This document shows, piece by piece, positions 54,002-62,431 of a stretch of 64,000 nt of DNA (position 1 is its first letter; every line of letters starts with the position of its first letter). This DNA comes from Leptospira sp. WS58.C1. Lineage in GTDB: Bacteria; Spirochaetota; Leptospiria; Leptospirales; Leptospiraceae. Position numbers and translations under genes: made by a program. The stretch lies in assembly GCF_040833995.1 (NCBI RefSeq), contig NZ_CP162137.1:496001-560000 (forward strand), read 5' to 3'. The notes beneath the pieces were generated by a model. The model was not told the DNA's origin and did no database searches. It worked only from the letters and a program-made list of their open reading frames with translations.

Positions 54002-55909
54002 ATGAAAGCCTTAAAAGTTATTCCACTTCTACTATTTTTGATCCTTATATTAGTCTCCTGCCGCAACAAAAACTCTTCTAAAATTTCTCCCCTTGCCGAA
54101 GACGGGGTTTTGGATCTGAGAGATTGGAATTTTGCGGACGATGGGATCGTAAAATTGGATGGAGAATGGAAATTTCAATGGATGAAACTTAGCGTTTCCA
54201 GACCGGATCTCGGCCCTAAAGACGTGCAAACTCAAATTGTGAATGTTCCGGGAAATTGGAATCAAATCCCTAAATTAGAAGGGATGAATCCTTTAATGGC
54301 ATTCGGTTATGGAACTTATACATTAAAAATTATTCCGGGCCAAAATCAGGGAAGGCTCATGATGCACTTCCAGGGTGCGGGAACTGCCGCTTCCATTTAT
54401 GTGGATGGGAAGAAGATCATGGGAAATGGTGTGGTGGGTCCCGATAAGAATTCATCTCGTCCTCAGTATCTTCCTCTTTACGTTGCGATCGGTCAACCTA
54501 CTAAAGAGATCTTAATCCAAGTGGAGATATCGAATTTTAATCATTATAAGGGAGGACTTTGGGAATCCCTTAGAATGGGAACGGAAGCGGATCTTCTGAA
54601 CTTCCGAGATAATAGCTCTTTTAGCGAAATGTTCTTGTTCGGAAGTATTATCATCATGGCATTGTACCATTTCGGTCTGTATTCTTTAAGAAGAAGGGAT
54701 ATGACCGGATTGTTTTTCGGAGCATTCTGCGCTAGCATTTGTCTTAGGATATTCGTAACGGGAGAAAGATTCCTGATCCAGAAATTTCCGCATTTGCCTT
54801 GGGAATTCTTTAATAAATTGGAATATATTTCCTTTTATCTGGCGGTGCCATTCTTCATATATTATCTGGACGCATTGTATCCGCATTCATTCTCCGCTAA
54901 GTTAAGAAAGTTTTTTATCGGGTTTAACCTTGTCGTATCCACGATGGTGATCGTGACTCCGGCGAGTATTTATACTCATACTTTGATCCCATTCCAAGTA
55001 TGTTTGATTTTTGTAATATTATGGATCTTCTTCGTATTAGTCCGATTGGTAAGAAACGGGGCGGAAGGTTCTCTCATGGCGATCGGCGGAGTGATCGCTT
55101 TAACTGTGGCCGCTATCAACGATAGTTTGTATTCTCAGGCGGTGATCAATACGGGTTATTATCTTCCTTTAGGACTATTCGTTTTTATCTTCGTACAATC
55201 TTATCTACTTTCTTTCCGGTTTTCTCAGGCGTTCCTATATATAGAACGTCTATCCGATAACTTATTGGAAGTGAACAAGGCCTACAGTAGATTCGTTCCA
55301 TTGGCGTTTCTGAAGTTTTTGAACAAGAGCGATATTACGGAGATCGGTTTGGGAGATCAGGTCCAAAGAGAAATGACGATTCTTTTTTCGGATATCAGAT
55401 CCTTTACACAACTTTCCGAAAAGATGACTCCCAAAGACAATTTCGATTTTTTGAATTCTTATATGAGAAGAATGGGACCAATTATCCGTAAACACGGCGG
55501 TTTTATAGATAAATATCTAGGGGACGGGATCATGGCGCTCTTTCCTAGTCTGCCCGATCAAGCTTTGGACGCCGCAATGGAAATGCTCCGAGAGCTGGAG
55601 GGTTTAAACCAATCCAGGGCAGATAGACATTATGAACCGATACAGATCGGTATCGGACTTCATACGGGGACATTGATGCTCGGAACGATCGGGGAAGAAG
55701 AAAGAATGGACGGGACGGTGATCTCGGACGCGGTGAATCTTGCTTCAAGGATCGAGGGACTAACTAAGGAGTTCCATGCGAATCTTCTACTTAGTGAAAG
55801 CACATATCGTAAGTTGAAGAATCGCAGGAAATATTCTTTCAAAAAATTGGGTAAGGTCAAAGTAAAGGGAAAATCCAAGTCCAGCGAAGTATACGAGGTC
55901 TTGGGTTGA
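54002..55909 (+). CDS. 7TMR-DISM receptor with class III adenylate/guanylate cyclase
   Basis: About 635 residues from ATG 54002 (MKALKVIPLLLF...); longer frame upstream lacks a signal peptide and has no ribosome site. Lipobox LILVSC (cysteine 20). DISM-like extracellular jelly-roll (about 40-200), seven membrane helices (about 205-410, SSFSEMFLFGSIIIMALYHF), a short linker, then a class III cyclase (about 435-630): EMTILFSDIRSFTQLSEKM and FIDKYLGDGIMALFP carry the two metal aspartates, and AVNLASRIEGLTK the transition-state region. It should make cAMP (or cGMP) on ligand binding. Its receptor half resembles that of the PP2C protein at 41.5 kb. Confidence 0.9.
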   Translation: MKALKVIPLLLFLILILVSCRNKNSSKISPLAEDGVLDLRDWNFADDGIVKLDGEWKFQWMKLSVSRPDLGPKDVQTQIVNVPGNWNQIPKLEGMNPLMAFGYGTYTLKIIPGQNQGRLMMHFQGAGTAASIYVDGKKIMGNGVVGPDKNSSRPQYLPLYVAIGQPTKEILIQVEISNFNHYKGGLWESLRMGTEADLLNFRDNSSFSEMFLFGSIIIMALYHFGLYSLRRRDMTGLFFGAFCASICLRIFVTGERFLIQKFPHLPWEFFNKLEYISFYLAVPFFIYYLDALYPHSFSAKLRKFFIGFNLVVSTMVIVTPASIYTHTLIPFQVCLIFVILWIFFVLVRLVRNGAEGSLMAIGGVIALTVAAINDSLYSQAVINTGYYLPLGLFVFIFVQSYLLSFRFSQAFLYIERLSDNLLEVNKAYSRFVPLAFLKFLNKSDITEIGLGDQVQREMTILFSDIRSFTQLSEKMTPKDNFDFLNSYMRRMGPIIRKHGGFIDKYLGDGIMALFPSLPDQALDAAMEMLRELEGLNQSRADRHYEPIQIGIGLHTGTLMLGTIGEEERMDGTVISDAVNLASRIEGLTKEFHANLLLSESTYRKLKNRRKYSFKKLGKVKVKGKSKSSEVYEVLG

Positions 55910-55911
55910 TC

Positions 55912-56451
55912 TCACTTTTTAGGGAACTTCTGTTTATAAAAATCTAATGCCCTTAGGATCAGCTCTTTCGCTACCTCGGGGCCTTCCGGTTCTTCTACCC
56001 TAACTTCTTTTTTTTCCAATTGTTTATAAACGGAGAAGAAGTGGGTCAACTCCGCCCTGAAGGAATTCGGAAGTTGGGACACGTGTTCTATACCGTCGAA
56101 ACTTCTATCCCCCGAGGCGACCGCTAGGATTTTTTCGTCACCTTCTCCCCTGTCTATCATTCTCATAACACCGACCACTCTGGCAGGTACTAAACAAAGC
56201 GGGGGAACCTCTTCCGAGCAAAGAACTAAGATATCCAAAGGATCCTTATCATCTCCCAAGGTTTGAGGAATAAAACCGTAATGAGCAGGATAATGTGCGG
56301 AAGCAAAAAGTACCCGATCCAATTTGATGAGTCCTGATTCCTTATCCACTTCGAACTTAGCCTTACTTCCGGAAGGGATTTCCACAAGTGCGTGGACTTC
56401 ATGAGGAGGATTCGGACCGGGGCTGGCCTCGTGCCAAGGATGTTGTATCAT
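55912..56451 (-). CDS. ppa: Inorganic pyrophosphatase, family I
   Basis: A 179-residue cytoplasmic enzyme hydrolysing pyrophosphate to phosphate. VEIPSGSKAKFEVDKESGLIKLDRVL, HYPAHYGFIPQTLGDDKDPLDILVL contain the active-site E, K, Y and the D-x-D-x-x-D metal signature (GDDKDPLDILVL). MRMIDRGEGDEKILAVASGD follows. Length matches the family. Single gene, converging on the cyclase gene with 2 bases between stops. Confidence 0.94.
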   Translation of the reverse strand: MIQHPWHEASPGPNPPHEVHALVEIPSGSKAKFEVDKESGLIKLDRVLFASAHYPAHYGFIPQTLGDDKDPLDILVLCSEEVPPLCLVPARVVGVMRMIDRGEGDEKILAVASGDRSFDGIEHVSQLPNSFRAELTHFFSVYKQLEKKEVRVEEPEGPEVAKELILRALDFYKQKFPKK

Positions 56452-56784
56452 GCGGAGATCTTGGAACCGGATGGATGTATAGCAAGCATATTCCCACTAC
56501 AAATTTGTAGGAATTCCAACAAGCTGCTGTTCAAACGGATTAAGGCGAACTGCGCTTATATTGACTATTTAAGTAAGTATGCAATATCTATTCGAAAAAC
56601 GTAATAAGACATATTTTTTGTAAGAGTAATGCTTTGGAACTAATTTTGGAGCGGTTATGAAATTATACTTAACATAAATAAATATTTAATCTATTATATT
56701 ATCTTAAAATTCCGAATAATCCCTGTATTATTTTCGTCTTCCTATTTTAGGAAGAAATTTATTGAATTCTTTTCGGATGTTCAA
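56452..56784. other. AT-rich intergenic region with palindrome
   Basis: About 330 bases. Holds the 14-bp palindrome CTACAAATTTGTAG (56497-56510), probably a remnant of the same dispersed element as at 26286. The rest is very AT-rich, likely the promoter of the 529-residue gene. Confidence 0.45.
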
Positions 56785-58374
56785 ATGGAAACGATGACAA
56801 CACTTGATCAACAAGACCAACCAAATAATGAGTTCGGAAAATTCGCCTCTTTCAGGCCTACCTATTTACAGATCAAATCCAAAGACTCTTATCCTAACGA
56901 TGAAAGGCCTTATTTCAGCCCTGAAATGGAAAGGCTTTTATTGACTGCGGGTGAATCTACGAATAGTGAAGGATTAAATTCGGGTAAAATCCCTACTTAT
57001 CCGGCAACCGCAGAACTGGATTACAAGTTTGTGGAGGAAATAAGCGAACTGATCTCCAAGGGTTTAGTATTGGTTGTTCCTAGGATCTTTGCCAAGAAGA
57101 ACACGGGGGAATTAGAGATCGTACTCCATGTATTGGGAGCCAAATCCTCCAAAAAAGGAAATCCCGAAACTGTGAGGGATATATTCTTTCAGATCGTCCG
57201 AAAATCAGCAGGCACGATCAGAAATTTCGAGATCTCCTCCCAAAACGATCGGGAGATCGTTTTAAACGAAGTGTTATATTCTTTGGCGGATGGAAATATT
57301 CCGCATTTTAAGTACGCATATACAGATAAGGCCAAAGAATTATTAGGAAAAATATATCATAAAAACATAATGCAGAAGGAGTTGTTGGATGATTATTATA
57401 AACTCATCCATTCGTTCATCCAAGAAGAGGAGATCCTTACCAGGACTTCTACCTGCGGTTATATTCATGTTCCGGACCAGGATGCGGATATATTGTTTAC
57501 GCAAGTTTCCGAATTGTACGAAAAAAAAGTAGTCCCTAAATTAGTTTCAGAAAATCCAAAATTAGCGGAACAATTGGTCTCGATACGAGAGGCAATACTT
57601 TCCGACGAATCCGGTTTATTGAACAACGATCCATTGTTGATCCGAAAATCCATTTACTCGGAAGAATTTGCAAAGTTAACCCAACTTTCAGGGAATAAAG
57701 GCGCCTATTCTGACTTCTTTCGTTTAGCCAGAGTAATTTCCCAGAAATCTTTGGAAAGTGATATGTTCCTGAAAGGTGCCAGAGAGAAGAGCGTAGAGAA
57801 CGGCCTTAAAAAAGTAGTGTTAAGCGGAAAAGGAGCTATGGCACGTTATATGTCTTTGTCCATCGGAAGGGATTTGCCATTCGATTCGGAAGTGATTAAA
57901 TCCGTGCAACATGACTCCAGCTTATTAAGCTGCATTTACTATAGTCCGGAAGGTCCTGAATTGTTTATCTGTCCTTGGGACAAGGTTTTGATCAAAAATA
58001 TGCTCCGAGAATTGTCCGAAAAATTCGCGTTTTACAATATGACCAGCCTTAGCTTTCTGTTGATGTTATTCAAAAACAAGGACAAACTTCTTCCTTTGCT
58101 ATCGGACGAATCTGCCGCGGAGGATTTTCGGAATGTAGGTTATAATTGTCTTTCTCACACATTTCCTTGGTATAGGAGGTTGGCATTTTTTTTAGGGTTT
58201 AAAGGAAATATGTTAACCGATGTTTTTCGAGAGTTGGGAGATATCCAATACCGCCAAATGGGAGAAAAACTGAAGTTTGAAGAGAAGATCAGTGCGATCC
58301 GACAAAAACTTAGAGAAGAATTGATCATAGAAGTCAGGGAGAATATGGCCGGGATTCTAGAAGGTAAATCCTAA
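56785..58374 (+). CDS. Large cytoplasmic protein of unknown function
   Basis: A 529-residue soluble protein with no signal peptide, membrane helix or domain that I recognise. Visible: a polar N-terminus (TLDQQDQPNNEFGK), an alternation of beta and helix in 95-180 (GLVLVVPRIFAKKNTGELEI), helical middle (200-360), KGAMARYMSLSIGRDLPFDS, and a C-terminal coiled segment (MGEKLKFEEKISAIRQKLRE). Probably conserved in Leptospira. It stands alone between the pyrophosphatase and TetR genes. Confidence 0.8.
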   Translation: METMTTLDQQDQPNNEFGKFASFRPTYLQIKSKDSYPNDERPYFSPEMERLLLTAGESTNSEGLNSGKIPTYPATAELDYKFVEEISELISKGLVLVVPRIFAKKNTGELEIVLHVLGAKSSKKGNPETVRDIFFQIVRKSAGTIRNFEISSQNDREIVLNEVLYSLADGNIPHFKYAYTDKAKELLGKIYHKNIMQKELLDDYYKLIHSFIQEEEILTRTSTCGYIHVPDQDADILFTQVSELYEKKVVPKLVSENPKLAEQLVSIREAILSDESGLLNNDPLLIRKSIYSEEFAKLTQLSGNKGAYSDFFRLARVISQKSLESDMFLKGAREKSVENGLKKVVLSGKGAMARYMSLSIGRDLPFDSEVIKSVQHDSSLLSCIYYSPEGPELFICPWDKVLIKNMLRELSEKFAFYNMTSLSFLLMLFKNKDKLLPLLSDESAAEDFRNVGYNCLSHTFPWYRRLAFFLGFKGNMLTDVFRELGDIQYRQMGEKLKFEEKISAIRQKLREELIIEVRENMAGILEGKS

Positions 58375-58472
58375 AATCTCCATTCGTTTGCTAGGCAGAA
58401 TGGGTCTCGGTCAAACCGAGGATCCATTCTTCATCTATGATTCAGGTTTTCCGTTCGAATCTAAAAAATATG

Positions 58473-58484
58473 TTGACCGGTCTA
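58473..58484. promoter_or_regulatory. LmrA/YxaF-like operator upstream of the TetR gene
   Basis: TTGACCGGTCTA, with core GACCGGTC palindromic; it matches the TAGACCGGTC-type boxes known for LmrA/YxaF TetR regulators. It lies 24-35 bases before the TetR start codon and is followed by the AT-rich promoter. Confidence 0.5.
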
Positions 58485-58507
58485 TTATTTACTGATTTAA
58501 AGGTCTG

Positions 58508-59083
58508 ATGGGTCAAAAGGGAGAAATCGCGAAGGAAAAGATGGTCCGTGCCATGGCGGAACGTCTGGAAGTCGGGGGATATGCGGGAACCGGGTTAAAC
58601 GATATCGTAGAAGACGCAAAAGCCCCGAAAGGATCGATCTATTTCCATTTTCCCGGTGGGAAGGAGGAATTGGCCTCTTTAGCTCTTCTGGTATCGGGCA
58701 ATGAATTGGCCAAGGAACTGAAAGCGGTTTTGGATTCCGCCAAATCGGTTCCATCCGGGATCCAAACGATATTTTCCGCCTTGGAAAATAGGCTTGTATC
58801 CTCCGGTTTTTCCAAGGGTTGCCCGATCATGACCACTGCTTCCGAGACCGCTTCGGAACCTTCTTTAGTGAACTCAACTTGCGCTGCGGTTTTCCAAGAT
58901 TGGATCTCCATATTGGATTCGTTTTTCCGGAAAAACGGATTCGAGGAGAACAAGTCCGGCGAACTCGCAGTAGGTATTCTTTCTTTATTGGAAGGAGCCA
59001 TCCTGATTTCCAGGACCAGCCGAAATACGAAGGCGATACGATCCGCTTCGAAAACGGCAAAACTTCTCGTTTCGGAGAAATAA
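58508..59083 (+). CDS. TetR-family regulator (LmrA/YxaF type)
   Basis: A 191-residue repressor. N-terminal HTH MVRAMAERLEVGGYAGTGLNDIVEDAKAPKGSIYFHFPGGKEELASLAL with 'PKGSIYFHFPGGKEEL', the signature of the LmrA/YxaF group. C-terminal ligand domain includes GCPIMTTASETASE, as in that group. Autoregulation through the upstream GACCGGTC box is likely. A metallo-beta-lactamase lipoprotein gene follows after 2 bases and is the probable co-regulated target. Confidence 0.92.
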   Translation: MGQKGEIAKEKMVRAMAERLEVGGYAGTGLNDIVEDAKAPKGSIYFHFPGGKEELASLALLVSGNELAKELKAVLDSAKSVPSGIQTIFSALENRLVSSGFSKGCPIMTTASETASEPSLVNSTCAAVFQDWISILDSFFRKNGFEENKSGELAVGILSLLEGAILISRTSRNTKAIRSASKTAKLLVSEK

Positions 59084-59085
59084 TT

Positions 59086-60051
59086 ATGAAACTTAAAATC
59101 ACATTTTTGGCGATTCTCGCCGTTTTACTATTGGTGTTTTGTACTGCATTAGGAATTCCTAAATTAGCAGTTTCGGAAATCCCTGAGATGGAAAAATTAT
59201 CCCAGGATCCTCGATTGGAAAATCCTTCCGGATTGACCAAACTCAAATTTACGATCTTTAAAACAGGGGAGAAGAAGGCGTCTTCCGCATTCATATTCGA
59301 AGGCGGACCTCTATTTCACAGAAAGCAGATCTATCATAGTGTCGTTTTTGTGGAACATCCCAAAGGGACTTTTCTATTCGATTCGGGTCTTGGGACCCAA
59401 ATCCAAGAACAATACAAGGACCATAGATTTTACGTAAAACCTATGGTTGCTTATCAGAATCCGAATCCTTTGGTCTCTCAATTACAAACGAACGGGATCG
59501 ATCCGGCGAAGATTGGAGACATCGTTCTATCTCATTTGCATTGGGACCATGCAGGAGGAGTGGAAGACTTTCCCAAAGCTAGGATCTGGTCCACGGAGGC
59601 AGGCCGAAAACATTTGCAAAAGTTTGGGGTGCAGAAGGGCTATCTGCCGAAACAATTAGATTCTGAAAATATAATATGGAAGGATTTGGGTTTTTCGTCC
59701 AAACCTTATGAGAATTATTCCAAAAGCCTGGATTGGTTCGGAGACGGTTCTGTGGTATTCGTTCCGATGGAAGGTCACACTGCGGGAGATGTCGGAATGT
59801 TCCTAAATCTGCCTTCCGGGAAAAGGTTCTTTTTTACGGGAGATATTACCTGGGCAAAAGAAGGATTCGAGATCCCGTCTCATAGAATTAGATTATTGAG
59901 ATCTATCGTAGATAGGGATCAGGAATTGGTCGGAAAAGAAATTTACAGAGTACATTCTCTTTTAAAAGCCTATCCGAATTTGGAAGTTGTTCCGGCTCAT
60001 GATGGAGAAGTGATCGATCGTTTGGGATTATACCCTCATTGGATAGAATAG
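59086..60051 (+). CDS. Metallo-beta-lactamase-fold hydrolase, secreted (lactonase-like)
   Basis: About 321 residues from ATG 59086. Hydrophobic N-terminus MKLKITFLAILAVLLLVFC is a signal or lipoprotein signal. Metal motif LSHLHWDHAGGVEDF (HxHxDH), later MEGHTAGDVGMFL (His), FFTGDITWAKEG (Asp) and VPAHDGEVI (His) give the complete MBL set, with spacing of the AHL-lactonase/AttM subgroup. It may open a lactone or hydrolyse an ester in the periplasm. Co-transcribed with the LmrA-like TetR gene. Confidence 0.88.
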   Translation: MKLKITFLAILAVLLLVFCTALGIPKLAVSEIPEMEKLSQDPRLENPSGLTKLKFTIFKTGEKKASSAFIFEGGPLFHRKQIYHSVVFVEHPKGTFLFDSGLGTQIQEQYKDHRFYVKPMVAYQNPNPLVSQLQTNGIDPAKIGDIVLSHLHWDHAGGVEDFPKARIWSTEAGRKHLQKFGVQKGYLPKQLDSENIIWKDLGFSSKPYENYSKSLDWFGDGSVVFVPMEGHTAGDVGMFLNLPSGKRFFFTGDITWAKEGFEIPSHRIRLLRSIVDRDQELVGKEIYRVHSLLKAYPNLEVVPAHDGEVIDRLGLYPHWIE

Positions 60052-60054
60052 TAT

Positions 60055-60864
60055 TTAAACAAAATCGAATCTATTCTTTAGTTTAGTAAGAATCGTATGA
60101 GTCGTCTCCGGGAAATACCTGGAGGCGATATCGATCATTCGGATCGTAAATCCGATCTTTAGGATCTTCTTCTTTTTTTCCATTCCTTCCAAAATACGTT
60201 TTGCAACGAACTCGGCCGAGATGGAATTTTTACGCACGAATTCGAATTCTAAGGTCCTTTTTTCCAGTTTCCAGAATTTTGCGTTTTTGATCAGTCCTGT
60301 GTCGATCGCAGGAGGATAGACGATCATCACATGCAGGTTTTTATCTCCTTCTTCCGTCCATAAACAATTCGTAAATCCTCTCATTGCCGCCTTGGAAGAA
60401 GAATATGCGATCTTATTCGGAAAACCGATCAATCCGAAATCGCTGCAAATGTTGATTACGGAGGGAGAATCCGATTTTTGTAATATAGGGAGCGCATACT
60501 TGGTAAAATAGACCGTTCCCATAAAATTCACATCCATCACTTTTTTGAAATCCGAAAGATCCAATTGAGAGAATGGAGCGGCGATATAGATCCCCGCATT
60601 ATTGACTAATACGTCTATCCTGCCATGTTGTTTTTCCACACTTCGGACGGTTTTTTCCACTTGGGAAGGATAAGACACGTCCGCAATATGAGTGCTGATA
60701 AAGTTTTTGGGAGTTCTGACCTTCTCTCTGACTTTGGAAAGTCCTTTAGAATTGATATCCACCAATGCGAGATCGTAATCTTTTGCGGCAAATTCGATCG
60801 CTAATACTTCTCCTAAACCTCCTCCGGCTCCTGTGATGATCGCTGTTTTTCTAGTGGTTCTCAT
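60055..60864 (-). CDS. Short-chain dehydrogenase/reductase
   Basis: A 269-residue SDR. Cofactor motif TGAGGGLGEVLAIEF with VDINSKGL, NNAGIYIAAPF, and catalytic region NICSDFGLIGFPNKIAYSSSKAAMRGF (Tyr-x-x-x-Lys present; the usual Ser is in NICSD). Substrate unknown. It lies 8 bases after the nitrilase gene in the same direction, so the two may form a unit; its stop is 3 bases from the MBL stop on the other strand. Confidence 0.9.
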   Translation of the reverse strand: MRTTRKTAIITGAGGGLGEVLAIEFAAKDYDLALVDINSKGLSKVREKVRTPKNFISTHIADVSYPSQVEKTVRSVEKQHGRIDVLVNNAGIYIAAPFSQLDLSDFKKVMDVNFMGTVYFTKYALPILQKSDSPSVINICSDFGLIGFPNKIAYSSSKAAMRGFTNCLWTEEGDKNLHVMIVYPPAIDTGLIKNAKFWKLEKRTLEFEFVRKNSISAEFVAKRILEGMEKKKKILKIGFTIRMIDIASRYFPETTHTILTKLKNRFDFV

Positions 60865-60872
60865 ATTAGAAT

Positions 60873-61688
60873 TTAAGAATGTATTTTTCTATGTTTTAGA
60901 GCGGGTATTTTTTTGCGGACCTTCTGCACTTCTTCGAGATCTATTTCGGTTAAGAGTAATTTTTCTCCTTCGCCCGCATCCCCAAGTACGTTTCCCCAAG
61001 GGTCTACGACTAAAGAATGTCCGTAAGTCTCTCTTCCTTTTAAATGAGTTCCGGTTTGTGCAGGTGCGAATATAAAACATTGGTTTTCGATCGCTCTTGC
61101 TCTCAATAAAATTTCCCAATGAGCTTGCCCCGTGATCTTAGTGAATGCGGAAGGAACAAAGATCATTTCCGCATCCTTCTTCATAATTTCTCTGAACAAT
61201 TCAGGAAAACGAAGATCGTAACAGATTACCGAGGAAATATTCCCAAGCTCCGGACTTTTATACGTTTCCGGGACGATCTGACCGGATTCCACAGTTCTGG
61301 ACTCTCTGTATTCTATCCCGTCGCCAGGATCCGTATCGAATAGATGGATCTTATGATATTCGAATTTTTCTTTTCCATCGGGTCCGAAAATAATAGAAGT
61401 ATTAAAAACTTTTCCGTTCGAAGCCGGGCTTGGAAATCCGCCTGCAAGTACAGATATATTCAGTTTTTTTGATATATTAGAGAGAAGATTAAAGGTTTTA
61501 GAAGCGATCTCACCTGCTCTTTCTAATTTTTCCTTTTCGGATCCTAAAAAAGGAAAATTTTCAGGAAGACCTACGAGCTTTGCACCTTCGGAAGCGGCCT
61601 CCCGAATATAGTTCTCGCATTTTTGCAGATTCAAATCCACGTCGGATCCGCTGTTTAGTTGGATCAGTCCCAAAAGAAAACGGTGCAT
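60873..61688 (-). CDS. Carbon-nitrogen hydrolase (nitrilase family, NIT1/NIT2-like)
   Basis: About 271 residues from ATG 61688 (MHRFLLGLIQLNSGSD); a longer frame has no homology-like N-terminus. Catalytic triad: Glu in GLPENFPFLG, Lys in FEYHKIHLFDTD, Cys in SVICYDLRFPELFRE. 'ARAIENQCFIFAPAQTG' and 'YGHSLVVDPWG' are the standard family ends. It resembles deaminated-glutathione amidases and omega-amidases. Clustered with an SDR gene. Cytoplasmic. Confidence 0.9.
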   Translation of the reverse strand: MHRFLLGLIQLNSGSDVDLNLQKCENYIREAASEGAKLVGLPENFPFLGSEKEKLERAGEIASKTFNLLSNISKKLNISVLAGGFPSPASNGKVFNTSIIFGPDGKEKFEYHKIHLFDTDPGDGIEYRESRTVESGQIVPETYKSPELGNISSVICYDLRFPELFREIMKKDAEMIFVPSAFTKITGQAHWEILLRARAIENQCFIFAPAQTGTHLKGRETYGHSLVVDPWGNVLGDAGEGEKLLLTEIDLEEVQKVRKKIPALKHRKIHS

Positions 61689-61782
61689 AGACTCAGTATT
61701 CCAGACCCTTCGACAAAATGCAAAATGATATTCTTTACATTCTGCTTGTCTAAGCTCCTTCCCGGAAAAATTTAGGAGAAGT

Positions 61783-62382
61783 ATGGCATTCGCCCTGAAA
61801 GAATTCAAATCCATCCAAAACTTTTACTCTGAAAAAAAGCATAAGGAAAATGTTTGGGCCCTCGTATATTTACTCTTACGATATTTAAGCAGCGGAGAAG
61901 GGGCCATCCAAGCAGTCCAAACTTCCTGGCTACAGGGCCTTCCGGAGAATTTGTCGGAACAGGACAAAAAGGAAGCATCCGAAAAAGTTTTGGAACTTGC
62001 GGACCTTCTTCTGGAAGCATTACGTTCTTGGAGAGATTTAGCCGATGAAGAAGGTTCCGAATCCGTAATGGAAGATGTGTTGGAGCTCGGACAATCGGTT
62101 TTAATCGAGACCAAGGAGATGGGAGAATTTTCCGAACTGGTCCGAGAGGAATCCTTGGATATTATTTCTGATCTTTGTTTGGTTTGCGGAGTAGAGATAC
62201 CGAAAGCAGGTTATAAAAAGATAGATCTTTCCGCTTTCGATGATTCGGAAATAGCCGAAGAAGTGGAAGAATGGATCATTGCCCTCTCTTCTTTCGAAAA
62301 AGCGGAAGAAGCGTCCGATCTAGAAGACGGGTTCTTGGTCCTTTTTGTGAAGGTCCTTTTATTTTATATTTTCTTTAAGTAG
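61783..62382 (+). CDS. Acidic helical protein of unknown function
   Basis: A 199-residue acidic protein (EQDKKEASEKVLELADLL, DDSEIAEEVEEWII), nearly all helical, ending in a hydrophobic tail GFLVLFVKVLLFYIFFK that could touch the membrane. AGGAGAAGT precedes the ATG. No domain recognised. It is divergent from the nitrilase gene and comparable in size and charge to the product at 39027. Confidence 0.75.
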   Translation: MAFALKEFKSIQNFYSEKKHKENVWALVYLLLRYLSSGEGAIQAVQTSWLQGLPENLSEQDKKEASEKVLELADLLLEALRSWRDLADEEGSESVMEDVLELGQSVLIETKEMGEFSELVREESLDIISDLCLVCGVEIPKAGYKKIDLSAFDDSEIAEEVEEWIIALSSFEKAEEASDLEDGFLVLFVKVLLFYIFFK

Positions 62383-62388
62383 AATATG

Positions 62389-62410
62389 CGCCGAAATATT
62401 GATTCCGGCG
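62389..62410. terminator. Weak hairpin between convergent genes
   Basis: CGCCG ... CGGCG with a 12-base loop followed by TTT, between the acidic gene and the aminotransferase gene. Confidence 0.3.
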
Positions 62411-62431
62411 TTTCTAACGTAAATTCTTCTC

